Source: Eutypella sp. D-1
Lineage: Eukaryota > Ascomycota > Sordariomycetes > Xylariales > Diatrypaceae
Direction of reading: 5' to 3'
NCBI GenBank assembly: GCA_023313575.1
Contig: JAJTTP010000004.1
Location: 620,001 to 684,000, forward strand
DNA length: 64,000 nt
The notes under the pieces are model-generated. The model had not been told where the DNA came from. It was given only the letters and a program-made list of their open reading frames with translations, and ran no database searches. Shown piece after piece: positions 23,855 to 35,676 of this stretch. The position numbers and the translations under genes were made by a program. The first letter of the stretch is position 1. The number at the start of each line of letters is the position of its first letter.

Positions 23855-24395
23855 GGTAGGATGGCCAGCCCTGAGGCGTTGTATTGAAAGGTACTATTGC
23901 ACATTTAGAAGGAGAGATTCTGACTCAACTCCATATATGTACTAACTGGCAGCGTGCAACTCCGCCCAAGGACAATTTTTTTCTTCCTCTTTCAGCCCTT
24001 GCATGAGTGAGATTTTAGATCAGTCTTGGTGATTCGATGCCAGGAAACTGGGCAAGGAGCGGTGCATGTACGGTTGCCCTTGTAGGTATCCCCACTTGAG
24101 TCTCTTAGGCACTATCCTACTTGAAGATCAAGTAGGTACCCTCTTATTTCCCTTTGGAGGCTTGAAAAACTCGACGGTAAACATATTGATACCACTAGTC
24201 ACTTATATATGAACGTCTTTTAGCTTCTTTTGCCTCATCATTTGTCGACTTGGGAGGCACAGGAGTGGTGTGTCGGTCGCGTTTAGGAACTGGATCTCAA
24301 CTGATGGCTCACAACTATAGACTTATGAGCGCGTTCGCCGCGTTGGAGAAAAGAATAGTATTCAGTTAATAATTATCGTGAATCGGGGTGACGGA
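23855..24395. other. Intergenic
   Basis: About 540 bp between the hydrolase start and the 3' end of the CorA-like gene (both minus strand). No gene or notable repeat. Confidence 0.6.
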
Positions 24396-26299
24396 CTACC
24401 ATGCCGAATGTGAAGTGCCGCTTAGCGTTGAAGGGGGGTTTATCAGGTTAGGCCCCGGACGTCGCAGGTCCTTAAGCCTGTAAATGTGGAAGATGGACTT
24501 GCAGGCGCCTATCCATCCAAGTTGTTGCTTCTTCCACTTCTTCTGCTTCAATCTGCTCCTCTTTACCCTGTTGCCTGGGAGGAACGAAAACGGCTCCTCC
24601 GCTATGATACCGGGACCCGCTGGCATGCCGTCGCACTCGTCTTGTTCCCTTAGCTGTGGTGGCGGCATCGCGAGTGCCTCACCATATGCGAAGTATTCGC
24701 GATCGGAATCGCTGGTGCTGGAACTCCTTCCTTCTGACTCTATGTCTTCTCTCCTCGAAGTCGCCACCTCAATCCACACCTCCATTTTGCGGATCGAGTC
24801 TGCGTAAATAACCAGCACGGTGATGAGACACAGAGGCACCGCTGCTGCCCAGAACACGAAGAACATATCCCCCGTCGGGCTGTACTCGTCGTTCATTGAC
24901 AGCATACCCGAGACCACAGAGATAGGAAGTAGGATCCCGCCCAGATAGGTCACACGGTCAAGGCTGCGCCGGTCCTCGTCTACCCGTGTCCGTGTGGATC
25001 CCCTCGGCTCGTGATTACCATCATATACTCTGATGCCTCTCCTGAAGCGGTCAGGCACGCCGAGTTTGGTATCTGGGGGACTGATGTAATTACGCATTCG
25101 TATCTGGCGATCGAGTCGAGCTATCAGTCGCTCCCAGTCTGAATGTATTGAGGTCGGTGACATGCCACCATTGACGAAGTGTGAAGCCTCTAGGTTTCGC
25201 TCCAGATATTGTAGAGCATTCCAGGAGAGGGTGTCCGACGTCCCACTTGCATTGTGTACATGTGGCAATTCCAAAGTGATTGCTTCGAAGAATTCTATCC
25301 ATTTCCGCATCGCAATATCATGAAGAATGTTGGTCACGCTACTTGAAGTGGTTGTTCGGGAATCGCCTATGTGATCCATAAGTAACGTCTCGAGCGACGA
25401 GATATCAGCGCTTCCTGTGACAACCCCATGTCGCTGTACATGAGCACTTGGACCCGTGGGTTGGCTATCAGATGCTATTCCACGATTGCCTAGATTCGAG
25501 ACGTATGTCCACTGGGGCCTATCCAATAAAAGAACTTTCAAGACACTAGTCAATAGAGAACAGGAGCGCACTATACAAGCGGATACATACCATCTAGCGT
25601 AGAGCCGATCCATAAGGAGGCCTGGCAAAACACAACCGCCTTGCCACCGATTCCGGTCAGGGGATGGACAACAGGGTCTTGCACAATATCTTCGATCCTG
25701 TCCATATGAACTAGTATGGCAGGTATGCCATAATCAATTAATTCTGGGTAGTCGAAACGGGCGAACGCCATTCCAGGCACGTGTTTGTGCATACGTCTCA
25801 AGGGCCTGTAGTTTTGCCTCCTTACATGTGCGTCGATGAAGTACGGGTCGATGTCTAGCCCAGGTGATTCCAAGAGCACATCAATAAACGTCTTGGATAG
25901 CCCGTGGGCGACAAGAAGTCTTCGCTGCTGTTGGTGCTCGCTTTTGAGTATTGTCTCTCGCGCTATCCCATCTTGCCCCGGCGTATCGGTATCAACATGG
26001 CTCGCGATACCAGCGCGAAGTTCGTCGGCGTTATGAATTCGCGTCTTTGCGCATTTAATATCCCCACTCTGGGCCTCGCTTTTGCTCTCGAAGTTGCTGG
26101 TGCCTGCATTGATGCTCTCGTATGATTCCAGAATGTACGCCTCCACGGGAACAGTGGAGTCGCCATCTCCACTGCCGTCATCCGCCCCTTTTCTGCTAGT
26201 GTTGGCTTCGGTGTCTGCCGTGATTGAATTCGGGGCACTTCGCGAGGACGCTGGAAGGTCCCGCCTGGTGTCAGAGCCGGCCCCTGATGGTTGATGCAT
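24396..26299 (-). CDS. CorA-like membrane protein
   Basis: Exons 26299-25591 and 25534-24396 (phase 1) give 615 aa. The N-terminal half is polar and disordered for about 90 residues, then globular (FIDVLLESPGLDIDPYFIDAHVRR). The C-terminal part has two adjacent membrane segments, YLGGILLPISVVSGMLSM and FFVFWAAAVPLCLITVLVIYA. The loop between them begins with MND, in the place of the GMN-type motif of CorA Mg2+ channels. This layout is the fungal CorA-like family, often annotated from the Mg2+ transporter superfamily, with transport unproven. A basic patch (KQKKWKKQQ) follows the membrane part. The first ATG is 26299; the frame extends further upstream only with non-ATG codons. Confidence 0.82.
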
Positions 26300-27620
26300 G
26301 ACCTCTGATAAAACCAAGGTGAATCACTCCCGGCAAGCGCAAGTGCTCTTCTACCTCGCAATGATAGTGATTGTGGTTTAGCTTTGTTTAGTGCGCCCAG
26401 AGGATGCTTGCTTCGCGATATGCCGTCTATTTAACCTATCTCTGCACTACGGATGATTACCCATGATAAGCGAACCACAAGCTAGATCTCCATATAGTAT
26501 CTCGAGACAAGATAGATAATTATATTGCAATATGAGTCATGGTCAGGAGCAGATGGATGTATGGCCAAACTCTTGGAGGGTAAGGCATGTGAGCTGAAGA
26601 TGCAAGTCACATTGGCCCCCGCATTCAGCCCAGCCCCCCTTAACTAGGACCAATCACACCCTCCAATGCAGGTAGCCCGGGTCGGGACGGGTCGGATCGC
26701 CAGGGATCTACAATGTGGAAGACCTTTTCGTATAAGAGCTTTGCACGTGAATGTACATAGGGGTCACTCGATGTTAGTTACCTCAGATTAATTGAACATA
26801 TCTACCTATAGTCCCGATACCTTATTTTCCTGCCTCGAGATGACTAGCGTTGCTATGCAAAACACGTCAACTATTGCCCAGGGAGCTCTATAATGGCACG
26901 TATACTCGATACAGTCTCATACGGGCGGACTGGACAACAAGGGGGAGGGGGTGGGGTGCCGTCGATGCTGCTCCGTGTCTTGGGCGCTGACCGCGATGGT
27001 TCACGCGCCGGCGGGTGTGGGTACTGCGGCTCGCGGCGCCTTCGGCCCCGGGGGTCTGGTAAGCACCTACTACTTCTAAGACTATTCTTGTCGCTACTCT
27101 CACATACGATGGCCAAAATGGGTTGAGGGATGGTAGCGACGAGTCTGCTGAGGCGCCGATGGTCTGGTCATAGTGGCAGGTCCGGGGCGCTTGCTGTTCT
27201 GGGTGTCGTGGGAGTCGGTCTGGCAAATTCACGACTATTGTTTTTGATTATCAGGAATTCTCCAATTGTCCGCTGTAAATAATCTACAATGTTCATAAGT
27301 ATGTGCTCTCTAGCGTTCAGCCTCGCGGGTCGCCACCAAATCTACAATGACAGTCAGTAGTAGGGCGCGACTGGGAGTGCTCCCGATACCGATGTTGGTC
27401 TTGTTCGGGATACGCTGGACGCGGCGAGGGAGATGCCCGGCGCAATGAGGGGGGCGTTGGCCACAATGAGGTATACCATTAGGGCTCCGTCGGTTGCAGC
27501 GAGGAATAATTGGACGAGCAGAAAATTCGCCTGGTGCGATGCGCCTTGTGCTGGCACTGGGGAAAGCGTATCATACGCATCGCATGCTAGGCCTGCCTAG
27601 AAACAGGTGCTACTGGGGTA
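26300..27620. other. Intergenic, no convincing gene
   Basis: About 1.3 kb. It contains a GC-rich patch around 26930-27060 with open frames on both strands but no recognisable product. A hydrophobic minus frame at 27354-27557 (FLLVQLFLAATDGALMVYLIVANAPLIA is the notable part) lacks a clear start or splice partners. It could be a relic. Confidence 0.45.
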
Positions 27621-27814
27621 TTAGGGCACCTCAAAGCTTTTTGCTGCTTCTTCTTTTCTCTGTACGTCGCCATTCTGCATTTGCTGCTGAAACCTGATTT
27701 GCCGGGAAACGTTAGCAAGGGACTGCCTGCCGAAGACGACACGCAGCCGAAACTGGAAGATACGTGCACCTACCATGATCGCGAGAAGAAACCTGATAGC
27801 ATACGCGCCGTCAT
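27621..27814 (-). CDS. Possible two-exon microprotein, 37 aa
   Basis: An ATG at 27814 opens a 41-nt exon ending at a GTAGGT donor (27773). A branch-like TTGCTAAC and CAG acceptor (27694) lead into exon 27693-27621, ending in TAA. The joined product is 37 aa, with a short hydrophobic N-terminus (MTARMLSGFFSRSWF) and a Gln/Lys/Glu-rich tail. All splice elements look proper, but the gene is so short that chance is a serious alternative. No family recognised. Confidence 0.2.
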
Positions 27815-28355
27815 GGCATATATACTTCTTGGTTGCAGGACTGAGGTGACTTCGACTAGAGATCAGCACCGGGTTGGTTAGAAGGACCCTTGTTCAGCAC
27901 GTAATCGTCGCAGCACCTGATGTCTCACATTGGCCGTCACTGCCTAAAGTGGCTCTGAAAGATGCTAACCAGGCGCGGGTGTGACAACGCCGTGTTCTTT
28001 ACCAATAAGTATGTAAAGTTTCGTCACTACTGATAACCTGCTTATATGAAAATGATAAACGCACTTCGAACTGAAGTTATATGCTTCCCACCCGTTATGC
28101 AGTCTTGTGCCCAAGAACGCCCCTTGATGAATCCAAGAATACCAAATACCCATACACCAGCATCCCGTCTACCTTGTCGTTCCTGCGTGCCGCTTAATCC
28201 CCCCACCCCCCCGCCCCCCCTTGTCGTTATATGCGTCAATCGCGCGCCTGCTTCATGTGTAATAGAAAATGTCGACAAGAAAACAAAACTGCTGTCTAGA
28301 AATCTCCGCGAGGCCGGGAATTTCTTTTGCGGCTAGCTCTGGTAGCCACGGGACA
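27815..28355. other. Intergenic
   Basis: About 540 bp. Contains a C-rich run (CCCCCCACCCCCCCGCCCCCCC, about 28199-28220) close to the 3' end of the minus-strand unknown gene. No gene seen. Confidence 0.55.
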
Positions 28356-29612
28356 TCATTGGCGGCGGATCCGACTTCGGCCCCTTGACAGGTTGCTATC
28401 CGGCGACCGGGAAGTCTCCGATATGCCCAATATTTGACGCAGGCTCCCCCCGCTTCCTCGGCTCTCCAACGGAGGAAGTTGCCTTTCCCCGACGGTAGAC
28501 TCCTCCCTCCGCTTACGGAATACTCGCACACCCTTGTCTTTGGCGCGCCGGTTGTGACGGTTTACCGAATCCTCGATATCTGCGTGCTCTTCTTCCTCGG
28601 TCTTTGGCGCCGCTGTGTTCTCGATAGCATCCTCCCCGTCGACAGCCTTCTCGGTGATAGCAGGCATTGGGATAGTCCCGAGTTCGCGGCGGGCCTCCGG
28701 TCCCCGGGCGCGCAGCGACATGCTCTGTAGAATCCAGCTAACCCACCCGGGCGATGGCGGCTTCCAGTTGCCGACATCATGTAAGTAGCGGTCCTGCTCG
28801 GCGGGCAGGTTGAGCCAGACGAGCGGGTAGCCGTTATTAATCTTGCCCTCGATGACGAAATCTCCGGCGGCCACAGGACAGCTGAGAAAGTCGGTAACGA
28901 TGACGGGCTGGTAGGCCGGGATAAGAATGTGGAACACGACTGGCCGTCGGACCCTTCCATTCTCCTCCGACGATGAGCAGGCGGCGCGTGCCTCCATTTC
29001 CCTGCGCGCCGCCACCATGAAGAGGAACAGGGAGTCGAGCTGGTTGGACCAGCCGCAAAAGCGGGGCCCGAGGCGGCGCTCAGAGACGAGCTTGCAGAAG
29101 CCAGGGTACCAGTCGGTATCGGGGTGGTAGACGAAGAACCAGTGGGCCTCGCGTTTCCCCGAGGTGGCGCCCAGGCGCTCCTGGATCATGTCGTAGACGT
29201 ACTGAGGGAAGAGCTGCTGGGCCATCAGGACGGTCTGAGCTTCGAGCGTCTCGCCGATCTCCTGCAGGCGGGCAGCGATGAGCTTCAGGGCTTGGGTGCC
29301 CTGGTACTGCTGCAGGGCGTGCACGCCAAAACCGACGGCGGAGCCGACCATGGCGAAGTTGGCGATGAGGGCGGCCTTATCGCATACCGACTCAGTCACC
29401 AACTGGATGCTTGGCACCAGCTTGTCGGCCCGGTCCAGCAGGCTCGCCGCCTTGCCGGCGGCGTCACCAATCTTGGCCAGCCCTTGAAGGCTCTCGTAAG
29501 CCTGGATGGTTTTGACGATGGGCTCGCCGTAGCTGCCGGCGAGCTTGGCCACCTGTTTGCCGTACTTGGCGGCATCGCCACTCTTGAACACCTGCGCTAT
29601 GATATTGGGCAT
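28356..29612 (-). CDS. Hypothetical protein, 418 aa
   Basis: Single-exon frame, high GC3, ATG at 29612; the frame runs upstream only with non-ATG codons. The N-terminal about 150 residues are Ala/Gly/Leu-rich and helical (DAAKYGKQVAKLAGSYGEP, GLAKIGDAAGKAASLLDRAD, ALIANFAMVGSAVGFGVHAL), reminiscent of amphipathic or membrane-active helices. The middle (about 160-310) is globular with aromatic motifs (HWFFVYHPDTDWYPGF, RFCGWSNQLDSLFLFMVAAR, VVFHILIPAYQPVIVTDFLS, GYPLVWLNLP). The last about 100 residues are charged and probably disordered. I do not recognise the family and assign no function. The long clean exon with strong codon bias makes it a real gene. Confidence 0.75.
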   Translation of the reverse strand: MPNIIAQVFKSGDAAKYGKQVAKLAGSYGEPIVKTIQAYESLQGLAKIGDAAGKAASLLDRADKLVPSIQLVTESVCDKAALIANFAMVGSAVGFGVHALQQYQGTQALKLIAARLQEIGETLEAQTVLMAQQLFPQYVYDMIQERLGATSGKREAHWFFVYHPDTDWYPGFCKLVSERRLGPRFCGWSNQLDSLFLFMVAARREMEARAACSSSEENGRVRRPVVFHILIPAYQPVIVTDFLSCPVAAGDFVIEGKINNGYPLVWLNLPAEQDRYLHDVGNWKPPSPGWVSWILQSMSLRARGPEARRELGTIPMPAITEKAVDGEDAIENTAAPKTEEEEHADIEDSVNRHNRRAKDKGVRVFRKRREESTVGERQLPPLESRGSGGSLRQILGISETSRSPDSNLSRGRSRIRRQ

Positions 29613-30347
29613 CGTAGTAAAGCGTGCGATGCTATAATGTGTGTGATGCAAACGAATGAGTGCGTGCGAATAGTTGCTTAGTATTAGTCATGTGTCGCCC
29701 GGGCGAGACAAGAGACACTGAACTATCTACCCGCTTATCGGGAAGAGGAAAGGAGGTCTTTGATAATGAGCGCGACTGGAGGCGGCCTCTCAAAAGTCGG
29801 TGGACACCCCCCATGCATAGATCTAACGAGGGAGATCCACCCGCCTCCACCACCAGCGAGCAAATCGCGTCGCACACCCTGTCTCCGAGCGTAAAAGCCA
29901 ATCAAGGGCTCCTTACAACGTGTCTAACTCTTATACAGTATTTCTAAAATAATGATGATTGGATAAACGTTGTAACGCCGCATAAATTTATATCAGACGA
30001 AGTAGTTTCTCAAGCGTAATCAGCCGGGGGGATGAAGTTGGTTAGCTTGGCATTATAGAACCCGTTAAGGTCTTAATGTAACTAGCGTGACGCAGGGTGT
30101 GGGGTGGTTATATGGATCTCTGGCACAGTGGAAGAGATCCATATAACCACCTGGGCACCCCACAAGTTATATATTATAAGCTTTCAAATGCAACAGGCAC
30201 ATAAAAGCACCATCGCTCACTAACTAGCCAGCTCGCTAATCGATCGTTATTTATAGGCTTTATATATTTTATATCTTAAACTTCTAGTTAAAACTTATAA
30301 GGAGGGTTCTTGCGATTTCCTGGTAATTCTAGCTTTCCACCTAGGTG
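29613..30347. other. Intergenic, contains perfect hairpin
   Basis: About 735 bp between two same-strand genes. Upstream part: promoter region of the 418-aa protein. It includes the inverted repeat at 30103-30151 and AT-rich sequence to the 3' end of glycerate kinase. Confidence 0.6.
30103..30151. repeat. Perfect 19-bp inverted repeat with 11-nt loop
   Basis: Left arm GGTGGTTATATGGATCTCT at 30103-30121 and its exact reverse complement at 30133-30151, with loop GGCACAGTGGA. Partial complementarity continues outside (TGTGGG.. against ..CACCCCACA). It is too long to be chance in a window of this size. It could be a palindromic MITE remnant, a cruciform, or a structured 3' or 5' RNA element. Confidence 0.85.
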
Positions 30348-31894
30348 CTACATAACCTGGAGAGGTAGCGACAACCGACTGGAAGGGAGCATAGGCTGCT
30401 GTCGGAGCGACATTCCCAGTTGTATAGTACGCATTGCTCTCTCCGCTCCATCCCGCAGTAGCTCTCGTGCACCCCCAATAGCTTCTTCTAGGAGTAGAGG
30501 GTGGTCCAAGATACTGAGGAAGGCACCGACTCCTGACTTATAAATCGATTCGGCCCCCGGTCCCACGGTGCCGGCTAGCACTAGAACGGCGGCGCCGCGG
30601 TCCCGAGCACGGTGGGCGATCTCCGATGTCATCTTTCCCCGGGCTGATTGGGCGTCTAGGCTCCCCTCCGCTGTCACCACCAGGTCCCATGGCCCCTCGT
30701 CGTCGAAGAGACTTCGCAGCCCAAAGTACTCATCCGCGGCGTCGGTCCGTGCCCGTAGTCTGGCCCCGAGGACTAGTAAACCGGCACCAAGCCCTCCCGA
30801 AGCACCGCCTCCCGGGACTCGGGATAGATCCTTGCCACCCCCGATACCGACGATGGGAGCCGCCACCTCGGCGAAGCGCTCCAGGGCGCGCGAGAGGATC
30901 TCAACTTGTTCTTGGGTGGCGCCCTTCTGGGGCCCATAGACCCTGGCAACGCCTGAAGGGCCGCCCAGAACGTTCTTGACGTTGCATACAGCCTCGATGC
31001 GGACTCTCTGCTTGCCTAGAAGCTGTTAGTTTCGTTGTACATTCATTCGTTGGACTGTCAAGGTCCACGAGATAGGTACATATTTAAACAACTAGGTATC
31101 CCCTTACCCTTTCTCCGTAGCCTGGGGTGAATGTCAACCAACGAGATGGCCGCTAGCTCCGATAAGCTTCCTCCGCCGCCCGCCTTCTCGAGTTCGCAAC
31201 CGTTTTTGTCCAGGAGGCTGACACCCAGCGCTTGTAACATACCCGCTCCGGCGTCAGATGTGCCCGAGTCGCCGCAGCCTATGATAAGCCGGGTACAGCC
31301 AGTGTCAAGGGCGGCCCGGATCAGCTCCCCAACCCCGTATGTCGTGGTGATTGTAGGGTCGCGGCTGTCCCGCGGAACAAGCCGCAAGCCAGCGGCTGCC
31401 GCCATGTCTAGAACGGCAGTCGTCTCGCCCTCAACATCGCCTGGGAACAGACCAAAGTAAGCGTCAACGGGACGCCGGTCTGGCCCTGTCACCCGCACAG
31501 GTCGGATCTCGCCCCCGTGGCGGGCCACGAGAGCTCGGCAGAATCCTTCGCCGCCATCGTGGAGGGGTACCTTCCGTATGACGGTATCGACAGCGCCGCT
31601 ACCGTCTCCGCTGCCAGCGCCTATAGCATGGCGTACCCCTTCCTCGATGCAGTCGGCTACTTCATCGGGCTCCAGACACTCCTTGAAGCCTGAGGGCGCG
31701 ATAAGGATCCGCAACCCACGAGATGGTACTGGATATTGTGGGGATTGGTATGGTAGCGCTTTAGGGCGATGGGAAAGGGGTATTAGTAACCCCTTATAAC
31801 GTGCCAGTGCTTTGCGCATTCTAGTAACAAAAGTACGAAGCAGCGGAGAGGAAGGAGGCATAGGCGGCTGTTTAGGTTCGAGACTCGCGAACAT
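30348..31894 (-). CDS. Glycerate kinase (GlxK/GckA type I)
   Basis: ATP-dependent phosphorylation of D-glycerate, feeding glyoxylate- or serine-derived carbon into glycolysis. Exons 31894-31108 and 31015-30348 (phase 1, donor GTAAGG, acceptor TAG) give 484 aa. The first about 75 residues are an extension ahead of the domain start (LRILIAPSGFKECLEPDEVAD). Family blocks follow: VPLHDGGEGF, AYFGLFPGD..ETTAVLDMAAAAGLRLVP, TTYGVGELIRAAL, LIIGCGDSGTSDAGAGMLQALG, and in exon 2 NVLGGPSGVARVYGPQKGA, GGASGGLGAGL, VVTAEGSLDAQSARGK. All catalytic-domain motifs are intact. The extension is Arg/Pro-rich and could be a targeting sequence (uncertain). Confidence 0.9.
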
Positions 31895-33260
31895 TGTAAT
31901 AAAAGAGACTGGGTAGTGAGAGTAGCTGCTGAAATTCGTAAGTGCCTCTGAATGTGTTAGATTTGACTCGAGGCCTGTCCCGCTTTGCGGAATGTGATAC
32001 AATAAAAGAGCCAATTATCTTTACAAGCCAGTTTGTATCAGTACACTGAAGGACATTCGCAAAATTCAAGAGATTTATAGAATCCTTGATCTTATTATAA
32101 CATTATTCATCGGGGTGGCTGACTGGGAATAGGCCACTAACGTGATCCAGGAGAATCACCATTAATCATGTTTAGAGAACTTTCTAAGTGAACTCCGTAT
32201 GCACAGAAGGCTGATGAGTTCGAGTCACATACAAAGCAGCATACCAAGAACACTAACATGGTTACATAATTAAGAATATACGAGCTCAGATACGTTTCTG
32301 CCTACATACTAGTATAATGAACCGCAACTGAGCCTCCGTCGACCCGGCATCACTTATACTTATTTAGTAAGACATCGTACAACGACGCAGATTCAAGACC
32401 ATGAACAGCTGAAAAGGTAACCAACAGGAAAGCTATTTTTAGGCCATTGGATGTTATTCTTGCTTTGGTGATTTCGATATGCCGTCGTCATACTGATGAA
32501 ATCCAGCTCATGTCTCATGATCGTTGATATCCCCTCACTAATTGGTGCGGGGTGACGGGATCCCCGCCCCAAGCCTCGTGTTTCAACAAGATACGCCGAA
32601 TGAAGCTGATTATAATTAGTCCAGAGACGCGTCAAAAGGCTGTATTAGCACAAACTCTATGATGGCGGGCGGTGGGATGAGGTTGACGCTTGCAAGGCAC
32701 TGCCTTCGGCTACGTAATTAAGTCAGGAACGGCGCCCTGGCGCCCAGCCCTACCAGTCCAATCATTGGAGATCATGTCACGCGACACAGCTACACAGCAC
32801 TTTTAACGGTCTATGACTGCGCAAAAGATTCGAGATTGACGTCCGGTACTATTCCTGGCCTCGAATGATCCGATAAGAAACCCGACGGCTGCAGGTACGC
32901 CAAGCCGAAATCATCACCAATGATGTTGACGTCTTTCGCAGAGAGATCCACTTAAACAATGTACTGAGTCCTTCTGGTTTTCTATCGGACAAGTTCTCGA
33001 CGCATTGCCAGGGAGGCGCAGTACAATTTCCGTATATACTCCAACTCAATCTAGATTACACAAAGTTTCAAAAATTCTTGGGATGCCCGCTACGCTACAT
33101 AACTGCCGAACGACTCGATCCGATCTGATGTTGATTCCTGCCATGACTTCTTTGTCTTACCCTCACGTGAGTTGATAGCAGACGTTACACCCTTCACCTC
33201 TCAGTAACTGGAAAGTCATTTACACAAGTAGTTTGCAGTACTACCTACGATTATAACAAC
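31895..33260. other. Intergenic, divergent promoter region
   Basis: About 1.37 kb between divergent glycerate kinase and an MFS transporter gene. No supported gene. A minus-strand frame at 32393-32635 is not credible. GTTCGAGTC at about 32218 mimics a tRNA B box but has no partner. Confidence 0.55.
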
Positions 33261-34909
33261 ATGGTAACGAAAGATGAAACTCCGGAGTCAGCTTCGGGCC
33301 TGTACGGCGCTCCAACCCCGACTGGTGAAGACAATGGGTTGGTGTCCTGGGACGGGCCCCAGGACCCCGAGAACCCACTCAACTGGTCGTGGCAGAGGAA
33401 ATGGGTCGCAACCATACTAGTTTCTTGCTTTACGTTCATCTCGCCCTTCTCCTCAACCATGGTCACGCCAGTGCTCGACGAAATTAGCACCGACCTCGGA
33501 ATCGAGGGCGGCACCTCGCGGGCGCTAGTCATGGCCATCTTCCTCCTCGGATATGCCCAGGGCCCCTTCGTCCTCGCGCCACTTTCCGAACTCTACGGTC
33601 GCGTTCGGGTGCTGCAGTATGCCAACCTCATATACCTGGCCTTTAACACTGCGTGTGGGTTCTCGCGGACCCAACAGCAGATGCTGGCTTGTCGATTTCT
33701 AAGCGGCATAGGTGGCAGTGCCCCTCAAGCAGTGAGTCACTCCTCTTGTTCTTGATGAGCGCCCCTCGTGCTGTGAGTTCTCGTTCTCCATGCTGACAGG
33801 CGGGTCCTGAATGTAGATCTGCAACGGCGTGCTCGCCGACATCTGGAGGAAGGAAGAAAGGGGAAAGGGGCAGGCCATATACGGAGCGCTCACATTCATC
33901 GGGCCCACGGTGGCGCCTATTGTAGGCGCATACATCGGCGAAGGTACGAGCTGGCGCTGGGTCTTCTGGGTGACATCGATCCTCGATGTCGTGGTCCAGG
34001 TCGCCGCGTTTTTCTTCCTAAGAGAGACATACGCGCCGACTGTGCTAGCTAGAAAGGCGGCAAAGATGCGTAAGGAAACGGGTAACCCGGAACTCCGGAG
34101 CTGCCTCGAAACCCCCGGCAAGTTCAAGAATGCCATCGTGCGCAAGCGGCTTGTCCTACCTTTTATCATGCTCGTCGCCCACCCGGCCGTGCAGTTGACT
34201 TCGATCTACCGCGCCTTCATGTATGGCCTCATGTACCTCGTCTTGTCGACGTTTAATCAGGTATGGGAAGAACAATACCGAATGAGCAAGACAACTGCTA
34301 GCTTGAACTACTTGTCGTTGTGCATTGGCTTCCTGCTCGGACTGCAGATAAGCCATCCCCTGATGGACGGGGTAAGTAGAGAAGTACAAACCGCAGACAG
34401 AATCGTCAAAAGCCCCAAATGAGAGGGCCAGCTAACATACGTACGCACCTACATAGCTCTACGTGCGCTTAAAGAAGCGTTACGGAACAGAAGAGGGCGT
34501 CCCCGAGTGGCGCATCCCGCCCATGATCATCGGTGGGGTTCTTACCCCAATAGGCCTCGCGGTCTACGGGTGGGCCGCGCAAGCCCATACGCACTGGGTG
34601 GTGCCGGACCTGGGGTGCATCATCCTGGCCGCCGGGCTGATCATCGCATTCCAGAGTGCGCAGGCGTACATCGTGGACGCGTACGGGGCCGGGCACGCCG
34701 CCAGTGCCGCGGCTGTCAGCGCGCTCCTCCGGACCCTGTGCGGGTTCGCTTTCCCCCTCTTCGCGCCAGCCCTGTACGGCGCGCTGGGTTGGGGATGGGG
34801 CAACACCGTGCTGGCCGGCGCCGCCGTGGCTATCGGTGTCCCTAGCCCTGCCCTCTTCTGGTGGTACGGGGCGAAGCTGCGGTCTTGGAGTACGGCTGGG
34901 CTGGTATAA
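33261..34909 (+). CDS. MFS transporter, DHA1 (drug:H+ antiporter-1) family
   Basis: Exons 33261-33731, 33817-34371 and 34457-34909 close to 492 aa. The cytosolic N-terminus carries the DHA1 entry motif (PQDPENPLNWSWQRKW). Twelve hydrophobic segments are expected. The first six include FLLGYAQGPFVLAPLSELYGR (motif A region), ACRFLSGIGGSAPQA and the conserved block ADIWRKEERGKGQAIYG..GPTVAPIVGAYI (motif C type). A central loop of about 45 residues precedes TM7. The second half has the RYG..PEWR loop. Proteins of this subgroup export drugs, polyamines or secondary metabolites from the plasma membrane; the substrate here is unknown. Intron 2 (34372-34456) falls after GMDG-type sequence, as in many fungal DHA1 genes. 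Confidence 0.92.
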
Positions 34910-35676
34910 TTGACTTGGAAAGTCTGTTTACTTTGCAGGATAATTGGTTTAGCAGGGTATGTCGTTAGAATTAGATTATGCAGTGTCCATGGGGTAATTA
35001 TATTAGAACGGTAAAATCCATGCGTTTAGTTATCAAGTGACCGACCATGATTTGTTTTACAAGCCAGCATAGTACACACGGTTCATCATATCGTTTATAT
35101 AACGGCGTCGCCAGCCCTCGATAGGTCCTGTCAATTCCTCTTCCTCACCCTTCACGATACCGATGCTTCGTTGTGGTTGGTCGTTAGGATTGACGGCTTT
35201 TTTCCTTCGTTGTAGGCTTCCTTTGAAGCCTCACTCCTTCCTACTACGTTCCGTTAACGTTCTTTACGCCGTCGGGCTACAACACACTTGCCGGCTGTAC
35301 AGAGCAGGCCACGTACGCAAACATGGCCAAGACGCTAGCGGCCTAGGCTCATACCTAACCCCTAATATAGCGTGTACATCTACCGCCCACCCACGCTGTA
35401 GCTGTAAATGTAAGAGTGTCCTGGTGTAAGAGGCGGCGATGTCCGACTGGTTTCCCTGCTCCAGATCTCGCTCTAAGGTCCTGTTGCCCTTGCTATATAT
35501 AGTACCACTACGAAGTACAAAGATGATGCAACAAGCCACTCAGCAGTATCGTATTTCACAGTCGCGGTCCTTATTGGAGGATGCGATAGTCGACTCAGTG
35601 CCATAATGAATCCTTCTGATGTGCTCTTCTTCTACTCTCATTACATGAGCTATACTCCAGCCTGCCTGGTTATATA
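34910..35676. other. Intergenic
   Basis: About 770 bp downstream of the MFS gene and of the convergent small ORF. No gene or strong repeat seen. Confidence 0.55.

Noticed and set aside
29124..29681. 185-codon + frame over the 418-aa gene
   Set aside because: Leu/Gly/Asp-rich antisense shadow; the minus frame is longer and better biased. Not fully excluded because the minus product is itself unknown.
32205..32235. tRNA B-box-like GTTCGAGTC
   Set aside because: No A box, acceptor-stem pairing or anticodon arm can be built around it.
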